In this document: one piece after another, positions 8,290-16,287 of the stretch | How positions within the stretch are numbered: position 1 is the stretch's first letter | Layout: the number at the start of each line of letters is the position of its first letter | Assembly: GCF_011057685.1 (NCBI RefSeq) | Contig: NZ_LNFY01000011.1 | Span: forward strand, 186,001 to 250,000 | Direction: 5' to 3' | DNA: 64,000 nucleotides | Source of the DNA: Thermotoga sp. Ku-13t | Lineage (GTDB): Bacteria; Thermotogota; Thermotogae; Thermotogales; DSM-5069 | Position numbers and translations under genes: made by a program | The notes under the pieces: model-generated | What the model was told of the DNA's origin: nothing | Database searches by the model: none | Seen by the model: the letters and a program-made list of their open reading frames with translations, nothing else

Positions 8290-8472
8290 GGTATCCCCTT
8301 CCTCTGGTATACCTTTTTAATACCAGATTCAGTACCAAGAATGAGACTAACAGCAAACACTTAAGCTGGTCAAACCCATCTGGCCAGCGTTTTCAGTAAA
8401 ATCTGGTCAAAATCTGCGCCGAAGCTTTTTATTCTTCATCTCTCTCACGTAGACTCTGTATTTTTTCTTTTT
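8290..8472 (-). promoter_or_regulatory. Regulatory gap upstream of the gntR-tct operon, with candidate GntR operator
   Basis: 183 bases with no gene. At 8304-8310 and 8320-8326 lies an inverted repeat CTGGTAT / ATACCAG separated by 9 bases, which includes the perfect 8-bp palindrome GGTATACC (8306-8313). A short motif CTGGTCAAA occurs twice on the plus strand (near 8366 and 8403), reading TTTGACCAG towards the operon. Symmetric GGT/ACC elements fit FCD-type GntR operators. No clear rho-independent terminator follows lctD, so readthrough into gntR is possible. A confident -35/-10 pair was not found. Confidence 0.45.
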
Positions 8473-9867
8473 TCAATCTGGGAAGATCTTTCCGGGGTTG
8501 AGGATGTTGTTCGGATCGAAGAGCCTCTTGAGACGTTTCATTAATTCTATCTCTTTCTCACCGAGGAACATCTTCAAATACTTCTTCCGTTTCAATCCCA
8601 CCCCGTGTTCGCCCGTGAGGCTTCCTTCAAGCTGCACGGTGGTCCTGTAGAGTTCTTCGAGCGCTCCCTCCAGGGCTTGCTCCCACATGGCGTTCTGCAT
8701 TTCTTCTGGTTTCAGGAACGTCACGTGGACGTTCCCATCTCCAACGTGTCCGAAGTTGAGAACTTCCAAACCATGTTTTTGTGCTATCTGGTAGGTTGAT
8801 GGGATGAGCTTTGGCATGTTCGCGGTGGGAACCACAACATCTTCCATGCAGTGTACGGGTCTGAAGGCGATGATACCCTCGGCTATGGCCTTCCTGAAAC
8901 GCCAGATCTTCATTCTCTGAGTTCTGTCATCGGCGATGTAGACCTCTGTGGCGTTCATCTGCATCAGTTTTTCTCCAAGCTCGATGTATTCCTTCACCAG
9001 ATTTTGTTTGTTGCTCGATTCGAGTTCGAAGATGAGATGACATCCAGCTTCAGGATTGGGCACGCTCTCGTTCAGGAACCTCGAAGCCATCTCGCTGGAA
9101 TATCTGTCCATGAACTCGATCGAGGCAGGGAGCAAACCGGATTGAGAAAGCAGCTTCGGAACACACAGCAGGGCATCCTCGATGTTGCTGAATGGAACTA
9201 AAAGAACCGCGGCGTACTTCGGCCTGGGTACGAGTCTGAGGACGATCTTCGTCACGATACCGAGCGTGCCCTCACTGCCAACGAACAGTCTGACCATGTC
9301 GTAGCCCGTAACGTTCTTGAGCGTCTTTCCACCGAAGTGAACGACTTCACCCGTGGGAAGAACGACCTCAAGGCCAAGAACGTGGAAAGCCGTCGGACCG
9401 TATTTTATGACCTTCACTCCCCCTGCATTCTCGGCGACGTTTCCACCTATGGAAGAGCTCTCACTGCTCGCAGGATCACCCGCGTAGTACAGGCCATGCT
9501 CCTCGGCGATCTTCTGGATCTCTCCCGTGATGACCCCCGGCTCGACGGTGATCGTCAAGTTCTTTTCGTCGAGCTCGATGATCCTGTTCATCCTTTCTAA
9601 GGAAACTACCACGGAATTCTTCGTCGGTATCGCACCGCCGGAGAGGCCCGTTCCCGCCCCGCGCGGTACAACGACCACTCTTCTCTCGTTCGCCCATCTC
9701 ATCAACTCCGACACCTGCTCAGTGCTGGTGGGAAACACCACCGCCAGGGGTATTTCGCCTTCCACACCGCTCGTTTCGTCGCGAGAGTATTTTTCGATCT
9801 CCTCGGGGTCGAACTTCACGTTCTCGGTTCCAAAAAGCCGCATTAGTTCATTGACGAGATCCATCAT
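8473..9867 (-). CDS. lctD: FAD-linked D-lactate/2-hydroxyacid dehydrogenase (LctD/GlcD family)
   Basis: About 464 residues: FAD-binding PCMH domain (roughly 35-215, with RGAGTGLSGGAIP and GDPASSESSSIGGN) and a C-terminal FAD-oxidase domain with the conserved FGHVGDGNVHVTF and GSLTGEHGVGLKR segments. Encoded directly after etfB and etfA, it matches the LctBCD arrangement of anaerobes. There the complex oxidises lactate to pyruvate with NAD+, pulled by electron confurcation from reduced ferredoxin. Several ATGs lie in a row (9870, 9867, 9864), plus GTG 9873; I chose 9867 for its spacing to TGGAG. Its start overlaps the etfA end by about 20 bases. The substrate could be another 2-hydroxyacid such as glycolate. 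Confidence 0.87.
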   Translation of the reverse strand: MMDLVNELMRLFGTENVKFDPEEIEKYSRDETSGVEGEIPLAVVFPTSTEQVSELMRWANERRVVVVPRGAGTGLSGGAIPTKNSVVVSLERMNRIIELDEKNLTITVEPGVITGEIQKIAEEHGLYYAGDPASSESSSIGGNVAENAGGVKVIKYGPTAFHVLGLEVVLPTGEVVHFGGKTLKNVTGYDMVRLFVGSEGTLGIVTKIVLRLVPRPKYAAVLLVPFSNIEDALLCVPKLLSQSGLLPASIEFMDRYSSEMASRFLNESVPNPEAGCHLIFELESSNKQNLVKEYIELGEKLMQMNATEVYIADDRTQRMKIWRFRKAIAEGIIAFRPVHCMEDVVVPTANMPKLIPSTYQIAQKHGLEVLNFGHVGDGNVHVTFLKPEEMQNAMWEQALEGALEELYRTTVQLEGSLTGEHGVGLKRKKYLKMFLGEKEIELMKRLKRLFDPNNILNPGKIFPD

Positions 9868-10813
9868 CATCACGCTCCAGCCTTCTTATGAGCTCGCTCA
9901 GCGCCCAGCTCGCATCGGCGACTATTCCAATGTCGGCAACTCTGAATATGGGGGCGTGCCTGTCTTTGTTTATCGCGACTACGATCTCAGAAGTCTGCAT
10001 GCCCGCCAGATGTTGTACCGCGCCGGATATGCCCGCCGCTATGTAGATCTTCGGCTTCACTGTTTTTCCGCTCAAACCTACCTGATGATCGTGTGAGAGC
10101 CACCTGGCATCCACGACGGCGCGCGAAGCACCCACGGCACCTTTCACCAGGCTCGCAAATCTGAACGCCAGCTCCACGTTCTCCTTCTTCCGCAGTCCCT
10201 TACCCACAGAAACGATGATCTTCGCCTCTTCAAGTTTCGCGCCGGCCTGTTTCGGTTCGACACGGACGAGCTGGCATCTATCTTCAGGATTTTCAACTGG
10301 CTCTTCAATGAAGATCGTGTCCCTCTTTTTGTGTTCTTCGATCTCGAACACACCTGGTCTAACCGTCGCCATCTGGGGTCGATGGAAAGGAGTGACGATG
10401 GTCGCCATGACGTTGCCCCCGATGGCGGGCCTGGTTTGAAGAAGGCTTCCTTTTTCGTCCACGTCCAGTTCGGTGCAGTCCGCCGTGAGTCCCGTGCGAA
10501 AAGTCGCCGCGAGGGCAGGCATCAGGGTTCTTCCGAAGGTCGTGGCTGGTGCCAGGACTATGGATGGAGAATACTTTTCAAGGATCTTCTTCGAAGTCGA
10601 GAGGAAGGGATCGAGCGAGAACCTTTCGAATCTTTCATGCAGGGCCAGAATGACAACATCAGGGCCAAAACGTGCGAGTTCTTCGACGTTTTTCTTTGAA
10701 TTTGATATCAGCAAGAATGAGAGCTTCATGGAAGCTTTATCTGCAAGTTTTCTCGCCTTCGAAAGCAACTCCAGGCTGCTTCGATCCACTCTGTTGTTCA
10801 AAACCATTATCAT
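9848..10813 (-). CDS. etfA: Electron transfer flavoprotein alpha subunit
   Basis: 321 residues. The C-terminal FAD-binding domain carries the family signature: GRTLMPALAATFRTG, SVGKGLRKKENVELA, KPKIYIAAGISGAVQH and INKDRHAPIFRVADIGI. It forms a heterodimer with the etfB product and passes electrons to the lactate dehydrogenase. Unlike the A. woodii LctC subunit it has no N-terminal ferredoxin domain; the protein starts almost at the Rossmann-type domain. ATG 10813 overlaps the etfB stop as ATGA, so the two are translationally coupled. Confidence 0.92.
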   Translation of the reverse strand: MIMVLNNRVDRSSLELLSKARKLADKASMKLSFLLISNSKKNVEELARFGPDVVILALHERFERFSLDPFLSTSKKILEKYSPSIVLAPATTFGRTLMPALAATFRTGLTADCTELDVDEKGSLLQTRPAIGGNVMATIVTPFHRPQMATVRPGVFEIEEHKKRDTIFIEEPVENPEDRCQLVRVEPKQAGAKLEEAKIIVSVGKGLRKKENVELAFRFASLVKGAVGASRAVVDARWLSHDHQVGLSGKTVKPKIYIAAGISGAVQHLAGMQTSEIVVAINKDRHAPIFRVADIGIVADASWALSELIRRLERDDDGSRQ

Positions 10814-11610
10814 ACCGGCTCACCTTCCAGCGCGCGTCTGATCAGTTCAACGAGCCTGTTGATCCCTTCAGGAACATCTTTATCTTCATAGATCGTGCAG
10901 TTTCGAGAAACTTTCGTGTTGAACACCTTCACAACGCGCGTGGGAGAACCTTTCAAGCCGACCTCTTCAGGATCTATCCCGATGTCTTTCGCGTTGTAGA
11001 TTTCTATCCTGGCATCCATCGCCTTCTTCTTTCCGCTCAGTGTGGGCAGCCTCGGTTCGGCGACACTCTTGAGCACGCAAAGACATACAGGAAGCGGTGC
11101 TTTCCAGATCTCGTAGGCGTCTTCGACCGAACGTCGCACGAGGACGAAACCTTCCGTGATTTCGATCAGTTCGGACACGTAGCTGATCACGGGCAGGTTC
11201 AAAAGCGTGGCGAGTTCTATACCCACCTGTCCCGTTTCCCCGTCTGTCGATTTTTCACCGCAGACCAGCAGATCGTACTGGATGGACAGTTTTTGTATCG
11301 TTCTGGCGAGTGCGAGACTCGTAGCCCACGTGTCCGAACCAGCCAGAGCAGCATCGCTCAACAGAATCGCGCGGTCCGCACCCAGAGCGATCGCGCTCCT
11401 CAAAACGTCCACGGTATTCATCGGTCCCATGCTCAGAACTGTCACACTCCCACCGTGCTTTTCTTTCAGCGAGACGGCAAGTTCCAGCGCGTGCGCATCG
11501 AGAGGGTTCATCGTGATGTCCAGTCCTTCGCGAATCAGTGTGCCCGTATCTAGATCTATCTTCACCTTTTCGGTGTCGGGAACTTGCTTGACGAGTACGA
11601 GAACGTTCAC
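10810..11610 (-). CDS. etfB: Electron transfer flavoprotein beta subunit (bifurcating type)
   Basis: 266 residues. Starts MNVLVLVKQVPDTEKV, with NPLDAHALELAV, SMGPMNTVDVLRSA and the conserved CGEKSTDGETGQVG loop seen in EtfB of bifurcating complexes (NAD- and FAD-binding). In this family EtfB carries the bifurcating flavin. It is the first gene of the etfB-etfA-lctD operon, GTG start with GGGGGAG about 7 bases upstream. It is divergent from nagZ. Assignment to the bifurcating branch rests on gene order and on this loop; a phylogeny would settle it. Confidence 0.9.
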   Translation of the reverse strand: MNVLVLVKQVPDTEKVKIDLDTGTLIREGLDITMNPLDAHALELAVSLKEKHGGSVTVLSMGPMNTVDVLRSAIALGADRAILLSDAALAGSDTWATSLALARTIQKLSIQYDLLVCGEKSTDGETGQVGIELATLLNLPVISYVSELIEITEGFVLVRRSVEDAYEIWKAPLPVCLCVLKSVAEPRLPTLSGKKKAMDARIEIYNAKDIGIDPEEVGLKGSPTRVVKVFNTKVSRNCTIYEDKDVPEGINRLVELIRRALEGEPV

Positions 11611-11637
11611 GCGGGGCTCCCCCTTTCTTGTCTTTAT

Positions 11638-11643
11638 TTTATA
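11638..11643 (-). promoter_or_regulatory. Possible extended -10 element for etfB-etfA-lctD
   Basis: Reading towards etfB the sequence is TGGTATAAA, an extended -10 (TGn plus TATAAA), about 27 bases before the GTG start. No good -35 lies 17 bases upstream; TTGACC (11654-11659) is too close. The element overlaps the divergent nagZ promoter region, so the two operons share about 90 bases of control DNA. Confidence 0.35.
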
Positions 11644-11663
11644 CCATTTAAAAGGTCAATGTA

Positions 11664-11691
11664 AGGACAAAAGGTTCGGCGGGTGTATAAT
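11664..11691 (+). promoter_or_regulatory. Promoter for nagZ-murQ-gntR
   Basis: A consensus -10 TATAAT (11686-11691) with a weak -35 AGGACA (11664-11669), 16-base spacer. The transcript would begin near 11698 and have a very short leader before the GAGGTGG ribosome site. Confidence 0.6.
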
Positions 11692-11711
11692 GAAAAGGTG
11701 AGGTGGAACCG

Positions 11712-13214
11712 ATGAACCTTGATCGTTTGGTTGGCCAATTGTTTTTGATAGGCATCAAGGGCAAAGAGATCGACAAGAAAACGCTCAACACGCTGAGGTT
11801 TGTCAAACCGGGTTTCGTGATCTTCTTCGCACGGAATGTGGAGACACCAGCGCAGGTGCTCGATCTCGTCAGTCAGATCAGATCGATCGTCGGTGAGGAC
11901 GTGATCTTCGCGGTGGACCAGGAGGGTGGCATCGTGACACGCTTCAGGGATGGCTTCGCCGTTTCACCCGGCGCGATGGCGATAGCGGCCACAAACGATG
12001 AAGAGAACGCCTACCACGCCGCGAAAGTGCTGGCGCGGGAGATGAAAGCAGTCGGTGTGACCTGGAACCTCGCACCTGTTGTGGACATCAACGACAATCC
12101 TAACAATCCCGGTATAGGTGTGCGGAGCTTTTCCGACAAAGCCAAAGTTGTCTCAAAGTTTGCGACACGCTTCTACGAAGGTTTGAAGGAAGAGGGCGTT
12201 GCGGCGTGTGCGAAGCATTTCCCTGGAAAAGGGAGTGTGTCGCTGGACGCGCACCTTGAAATGCCGACGCTTGAGAAAAGCCTCGAAAAGCTCGAAAGCT
12301 GGGAATTCGTGCCCTTTAAAACGCTGATCGAAAAAGGTATAGACAGCATCATGCCTTCACACGTGTACCTTCCAAAGGTTCAATCCAGAAAAGAACCTGC
12401 CACCGTTTCGTACGAAGTGTTGAGCGAGGTTTTGAGGAAGAAGCTCGGTTACGACGGTGTTCTGGTTGCGGACGATCTCTTGATGGGGGGTATCGTCAAG
12501 AACATGACGGTGGAAGAAGCCGTCGTGAGATCCTTCACCGCGGGCATGGACGTTCTGACCGTCTGCCACGAACCCGATGCGCAGATGGCGGCGAAGAAGG
12601 CGCTCTTAAAAAAGATCGAACAGGATCCATTCTTGCAGAATAGGCTGGAAGAATCACTCAGAAGAATCAAACGGCTCAAGGAAAAGTTCGTGGTGAAACA
12701 GCTGCCCAAAGTGATCCGTTTTGATCCAGAGCATGAACAGATCATGCGACAGATCGCAGAACGCTCGATCACGCTCGTACGCGACAGCGACGGCATGTTG
12801 CCGCTCAAACTGGACAAAGACGATTACGTCTTCACCGTGAGACTGAGCAGATCGGTGCAGGTTCAGGAAACCGATATCGGTGTTCCCGGGGTGGCGAAAG
12901 AAATCTCGAAGAGGTTCGCTTGTAAGCTTTTCATCCTCGAAGAAGGGATTGAAATTCCGAAGGCTGAAAGATGCGTCGTGTTCACCGAGAACGCGCACCT
13001 TTCGAGCTGGCAGAAGGAGCTCTTGATCCAGGTGCGCAAAAACTTCAAAAAGGTTCTGCTCGTCGCGCTCAGAAACCCATACGATTGCAGCTTGATAGAA
13101 TCTTCGAGCCTGTGCACCTACGGCTACGAAATGGTTTCACAAGAAGCGTTGCTGAAGGTCCTGCTCGGTGAGTTGAAACCCGTTGGCACACTGCCCGTGG
13201 AGGTGTTCAGATGA
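11712..13214 (+). CDS. nagZ: Beta-N-acetylglucosaminidase, glycoside hydrolase family 3 (NagZ-like)
   Basis: 500 residues. The GH3 barrel carries the NagZ signature KHFPGKGSVSLDAH (general acid/base loop), VDQEGGIVTRF and the nucleophile Asp in VLVADDLLMGG; a smaller C-terminal domain follows, as in Gram-positive-type and Thermotoga enzymes. It removes GlcNAc from muropeptides or GlcNAc-MurNAc. No signal peptide is visible, so it is cytoplasmic. ATG 11712 is preferred to GTG 11703 because GAGGTGG lies 5 bases before it. Its last bases overlap murQ (ATGA), and the pair plus a GntR regulator form a cell-wall recycling operon. Confidence 0.9.
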   Translation: MNLDRLVGQLFLIGIKGKEIDKKTLNTLRFVKPGFVIFFARNVETPAQVLDLVSQIRSIVGEDVIFAVDQEGGIVTRFRDGFAVSPGAMAIAATNDEENAYHAAKVLAREMKAVGVTWNLAPVVDINDNPNNPGIGVRSFSDKAKVVSKFATRFYEGLKEEGVAACAKHFPGKGSVSLDAHLEMPTLEKSLEKLESWEFVPFKTLIEKGIDSIMPSHVYLPKVQSRKEPATVSYEVLSEVLRKKLGYDGVLVADDLLMGGIVKNMTVEEAVVRSFTAGMDVLTVCHEPDAQMAAKKALLKKIEQDPFLQNRLEESLRRIKRLKEKFVVKQLPKVIRFDPEHEQIMRQIAERSITLVRDSDGMLPLKLDKDDYVFTVRLSRSVQVQETDIGVPGVAKEISKRFACKLFILEEGIEIPKAERCVVFTENAHLSSWQKELLIQVRKNFKKVLLVALRNPYDCSLIESSSLCTYGYEMVSQEALLKVLLGELKPVGTLPVEVFR

Positions 13215-14110
13215 GCGAGAACAGAACGATCACGGAGATGAGGAATCCAAAATCCAAGAATATAGACGAAAAGAACGTGGGTGAAATTTTGAGGATCATA
13301 AACGAAGAAGACGCTTTAGTCGCCCTGGCGGTCCGCGAAGCGCTGCCACAGATAGAAAAGCTCGTTGAAGTGTGCGTTGAGACGCTGAATTCTGGCGGAA
13401 GGGTCTTTTACGTCGGTGCGGGCACCAGTGGCCGCATAGCGTTCATGGACGCCGTGGAACTCGTACCGACTTATGGCCTTTCAGAAGGCATCTTTGTGCC
13501 CATCATCGCGGGTGGTTTCGAGGCGCTGCGCAGATCCATCGAAGGCGTTGAAGATCTCGCGGATGAAGCACAAAAAGATCTCATGAACCACAATTTGCAA
13601 GCGAAGGACCTCGTCATAGGCATAGCCGCGAGTGGCAGCACACCGTACGTGAGAGGAGCACTGATGTATGCAAGACAGCTCGGCTGTAAAACAGCGCTGA
13701 TCTGCAACGTGGACAACCCTCCCCTTGCACAGTTTGCAGACGTCGTTGTGAGCGTCGTCACGGGACCGGAAGTGATCGCGGGCAGCACGCGCATGAAGGC
13801 CGGCACGGCGCAGAAGATGGTTTTGAACATGCTCAGCACAACGGTGATGATAAAACTCGGCAAGGTGTACGACAATCTCATGGTCGACGTCTTGGTACTC
13901 AACGATAAACTCAGAAAAAGGGCCATAAACATCGTGACAGAACTGACCGGTGTGGACGAGGAAACTGCTAAAATCGTTCTTGAGAAAACCAATCACAACG
14001 TCAAACTTGCGGTGTTGCATCTGATCTCGAAGAAAGATCTGAAGGAATGCCAGAAAATACTGAGTGTCGAGCCGAGTTTGAGAAAGGCGATCGTAATGCT
14101 GGGGGGATGA
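13211..14110 (+). CDS. murQ: N-acetylmuramic acid 6-phosphate etherase MurQ
   Basis: 299 residues. Splits MurNAc-6-phosphate into GlcNAc-6-phosphate and D-lactate in the cytoplasm. SIS domain with GAGTSGRIAFMDAVE (the Glu in DAVE corresponds to the catalytic Glu of E. coli MurQ), followed by PTYG, ASGSTPYV and AGSTRMKAGTAQK. The D-lactate product could feed the lactate dehydrogenase operon that lies divergently just upstream, an attractive metabolic link. Translationally coupled to nagZ (ATGA) and, at its 3' end, to the GntR regulator. A MurNAc kinase or PTS gene is not in the window. Confidence 0.95.
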   Translation: MSENRTITEMRNPKSKNIDEKNVGEILRIINEEDALVALAVREALPQIEKLVEVCVETLNSGGRVFYVGAGTSGRIAFMDAVELVPTYGLSEGIFVPIIAGGFEALRRSIEGVEDLADEAQKDLMNHNLQAKDLVIGIAASGSTPYVRGALMYARQLGCKTALICNVDNPPLAQFADVVVSVVTGPEVIAGSTRMKAGTAQKMVLNMLSTTVMIKLGKVYDNLMVDVLVLNDKLRKRAINIVTELTGVDEETAKIVLEKTNHNVKLAVLHLISKKDLKECQKILSVEPSLRKAIVMLGG

Positions 14111-14859
14111 ACGTGGAGGAATATCCTGTTCCTCTCTATTATCGCGTCTACAAGGAGTTGAAGCGCAGGATTTCGGAAGGTGAATACAAGCCGGGCGACA
14201 GGATCCCACCAGAGATTGAGTTGGTGAAGTCGTTCGGGGTGAGCAGGCTCACCATAAGACGCGCACTGGAAGAGTTGAAATCCGAAGGACTCATCACGCG
14301 TCACAAAGGCAAAGGAACGTTCATCGTCGGCAAGAAAGAAGAGGAATCCATGAACGTGCTCAAGGGTTTCACAGATAAAGCGAAGGAAGAAGGCCTGAGC
14401 GTCAGATCGCACGTTCTGGAAAACAGGCTCATCGAAATACCTCCCGAACTCTGCCAGGTCTTCGGCCTGGAACAGGGTGCTATGGTCGTGCTGCTCAGAC
14501 GCGTGCGCTTTCTCAACGACGAGCCCGTGGCCATTGAAGCTGCATACCTCAATCCCGCGGTGGACGTCAGGATTCTGAGCATCTTGAAAAAGGACATGTC
14601 GAAGGAATCGCTGTACGAGTTTCTCAGAAGCGAGTTGAAGATACCCCTTATCAGGGCGCTTGAAGAACTGGAACTGACACACGTTTCATCTTCGGATGCA
14701 AAACATCTCGGTTTGCAGCCAGGTGTGTGTGTGCTTCTGAGAAAACGCTACACGTACACGACGAACGGGAAATGTGTGGAGTTCGTCCGCTCGATCTATC
14801 GCGGGGACAAATACAGGTTCAAGATGGAGCTCAGGTCAGAAGGCGCGTTCGAAAGATGA
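14107..14859 (+). CDS. GntR-family regulator with UTRA domain (HutC/NagR-like)
   Basis: 250 residues. Winged helix (about 10-75; KPGDRIPPEIELVKSFGVSR and EGLITRHKGKGTF) and a C-terminal UTRA ligand domain (about 90-245; FLNDEPVAIEAAYL, then YTYTTNGKCVEFVRSIYRG). HutC/NagR regulators bind amino-sugar phosphates, so GlcNAc-6-P or MurNAc-6-P is a likely effector and the nagZ-murQ operon a likely target. The start is ambiguous: ATG 14107 overlaps the murQ stop (ATGA) but touches GGGGGG, whereas GTG 14113 is spaced 6 bases from it. Its 3' end overlaps the convergent DUF5317 gene by 24 bases. Confidence 0.9.
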   Translation: MNVEEYPVPLYYRVYKELKRRISEGEYKPGDRIPPEIELVKSFGVSRLTIRRALEELKSEGLITRHKGKGTFIVGKKEEESMNVLKGFTDKAKEEGLSVRSHVLENRLIEIPPELCQVFGLEQGAMVVLLRRVRFLNDEPVAIEAAYLNPAVDVRILSILKKDMSKESLYEFLRSELKIPLIRALEELELTHVSSSDAKHLGLQPGVCVLLRKRYTYTTNGKCVEFVRSIYRGDKYRFKMELRSEGAFER

Positions 14860-15339
14860 ACCTTTCGGTTTGGTGAGCATGAAGATCAAAAGGCCGATGT
14901 AGACCAGAACGTCACCGACGCTTATCAAAAACTTCCTGCCCCAGGGTGTGTAGGTGGGTATGATATCGCCGATCAACAGGATCGGTCTGAAATTTTCCAG
15001 CAGCACGTGTTTGATGCTGGCTCTCAATCCCATCGCGGTTGCGAATGGAGCGTAGACGGGCATCCGCCCTCCACCGAGCAGGATAGCGATGAAGTTCAGG
15101 ATCGAACCGATCACGATGAACCTGAAACCAGAAACGTTCCAGTTGAACGCGAGAAGAAACAGTAAGAGAGAATAAGAAATGACCATCATCAAAACCCTGT
15201 TTTCGATGGGCAAAAACTGCAGAACGAAAGGTAACGGGAAAAGATAGACAAACTTGATGTCCGTCTGGTGGAGATAGAAGATCCTCTTTCTGAAGATCAA
15301 GGAAAGAACCAGTGAGACGACAAAAACGTCCAGGATCAT
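14836..15339 (-). CDS. DUF5317-family membrane protein
   Basis: 167 residues with about five hydrophobic segments and conserved polar links [18 protein letters not shown] and [16 protein letters not shown], which match the DUF5317 family of small integral membrane proteins. Function unknown. Start ATG overlaps the panC stop (ATGA), so it is translated with panC. No catalytic motif is visible. The conserved glycine-rich loop and the GD motifs at predicted membrane edges could hold a ligand, but this is speculation. Confidence 0.75.
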   Translation of the reverse strand: MILDVFVVSLVLSLIFRKRIFYLHQTDIKFVYLFPLPFVLQFLPIENRVLMMVISYSLLLFLLAFNWNVSGFRFIVIGSILNFIAILLGGGRMPVYAPFATAMGLRASIKHVLLENFRPILLIGDIIPTYTPWGRKFLISVGDVLVYIGLLIFMLTKPKGSSFERAF

Positions 15340-16178
15340 CCCAGTATCGTGTTGTCGATCAGCCTGGCCTTTCCGACCCAGGCCGCCACGGCGACGAGCA
15401 CTTTTCCTTCGATACGCTCCACAGGTTGCAGCGTTTCTTCGTCCACGATCTCGACGTAATCTACTCTGACGAGGTTGAACTTTGCGAGATGCTCCAGCAT
15501 CTTTTCCTTGATCCTTTCCGCACTGCGTTCGCCAGCTTGATACAGCTGTTCTGCGATCTTTAAAGATTGGTACAGGGCCAGCGCCTGTTTTCTCTCTTCA
15601 CCGACGAGGTAAACGTTTCTTGAGCTCATCGCAAGCCCATCGGATTCCCTGACGATGGGACACTCTATGACTTCCACGTCCATGTTCAGATCTCTCACCA
15701 TTCTGCGTATGATCCTGAACTGCTGCGCGTCTTTCTGGCCGAAGTAAGCCCGGTGTGGCTTGACGATGTTGAACAACTTTGTCACGACCGTGCAAACGCC
15801 CCTGAAATGTGTCGGGCGGGACTTGCCGCACAGATACTTCGACAAACTCTCCTCCACCACGTAGGTTGAGTAGCGCGTCGGGTACATCTCCTCCACGCTC
15901 GGCACGAACACGTAATCGACGTTTTCGATCTGAAGCATGGAAAGATCTCTGTTCAGATCTCTCGGATAACTCGCATAATCCTCGTTCGGCCCAAACTGCG
16001 TTGGGTTCACGAATATGCTCACAACAACCACGTCGTTCTCCTGGCGGCAGCGTCGAACCAGCGAAAGGTGACCTTCGTGAAGATAGCCCATCGTTGGAAC
16101 GAAACCGATTTTCTTGCCCGCGGCCCGTTCCGACTCACAGATCTGCTTCATTCTGGAAACTGTATCTACAACGATCAC
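15336..16178 (-). CDS. panC: Pantothenate synthetase PanC
   Basis: 280 residues. Joins pantoate and beta-alanine using ATP, a step of coenzyme A synthesis. Motifs: [17 protein letters not shown] (HIGH-type nucleotide-binding motif), [25 protein letters not shown] and [10 protein letters not shown] longer frame runs into the tRNA gene; the start is GTG 16178 with AAGGTGG 5 bases upstream and begins VIVVDTVSR. The gene lies 15 bases after the tRNA-Ser 3' end and probably shares its transcript with the alcohol dehydrogenase. A decayed second panC lies at 28891-29245. Confidence 0.96.
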   Translation of the reverse strand: MIVVDTVSRMKQICESERAAGKKIGFVPTMGYLHEGHLSLVRRCRQENDVVVVSIFVNPTQFGPNEDYASYPRDLNRDLSMLQIENVDYVFVPSVEEMYPTRYSTYVVEESLSKYLCGKSRPTHFRGVCTVVTKLFNIVKPHRAYFGQKDAQQFRIIRRMVRDLNMDVEVIECPIVRESDGLAMSSRNVYLVGEERKQALALYQSLKIAEQLYQAGERSAERIKEKMLEHLAKFNLVRVDYVEIVDEETLQPVERIEGKVLVAVAAWVGKARLIDNTILG

Positions 16179-16193
16179 AGGACCACCTTCTTC

Positions 16194-16282
16194 TGGCGGA
16201 GGCGGTGGGACTCGAACCCACAAGGGCCTCGCGGCCCACCGGTTTTCGAGACCGGCTCCTTAGCCAGTTCGGACACGCCTCC
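16194..16282 (-). tRNA. tRNA-Ser, anticodon CGA
   Basis: 89 bases including an encoded CCA. Acceptor arm GGAGGCG pairs with CGCCTCC (16198-16204). The anticodon stem CCGGT/ACCGG encloses the loop CTCGAAA, giving anticodon CGA, which reads UCG. A long variable arm (about 16 bases, GC-rich) identifies a class II serine tRNA. T-arm GTGGG TTCGAGT CCCAC. It sits 5 bases after the stop of the alcohol dehydrogenase and 15 bases before panC, on the same strand, so it is probably cut from a polycistronic mRNA. Confidence 0.96.
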
Positions 16283-16287
16283 GCATT

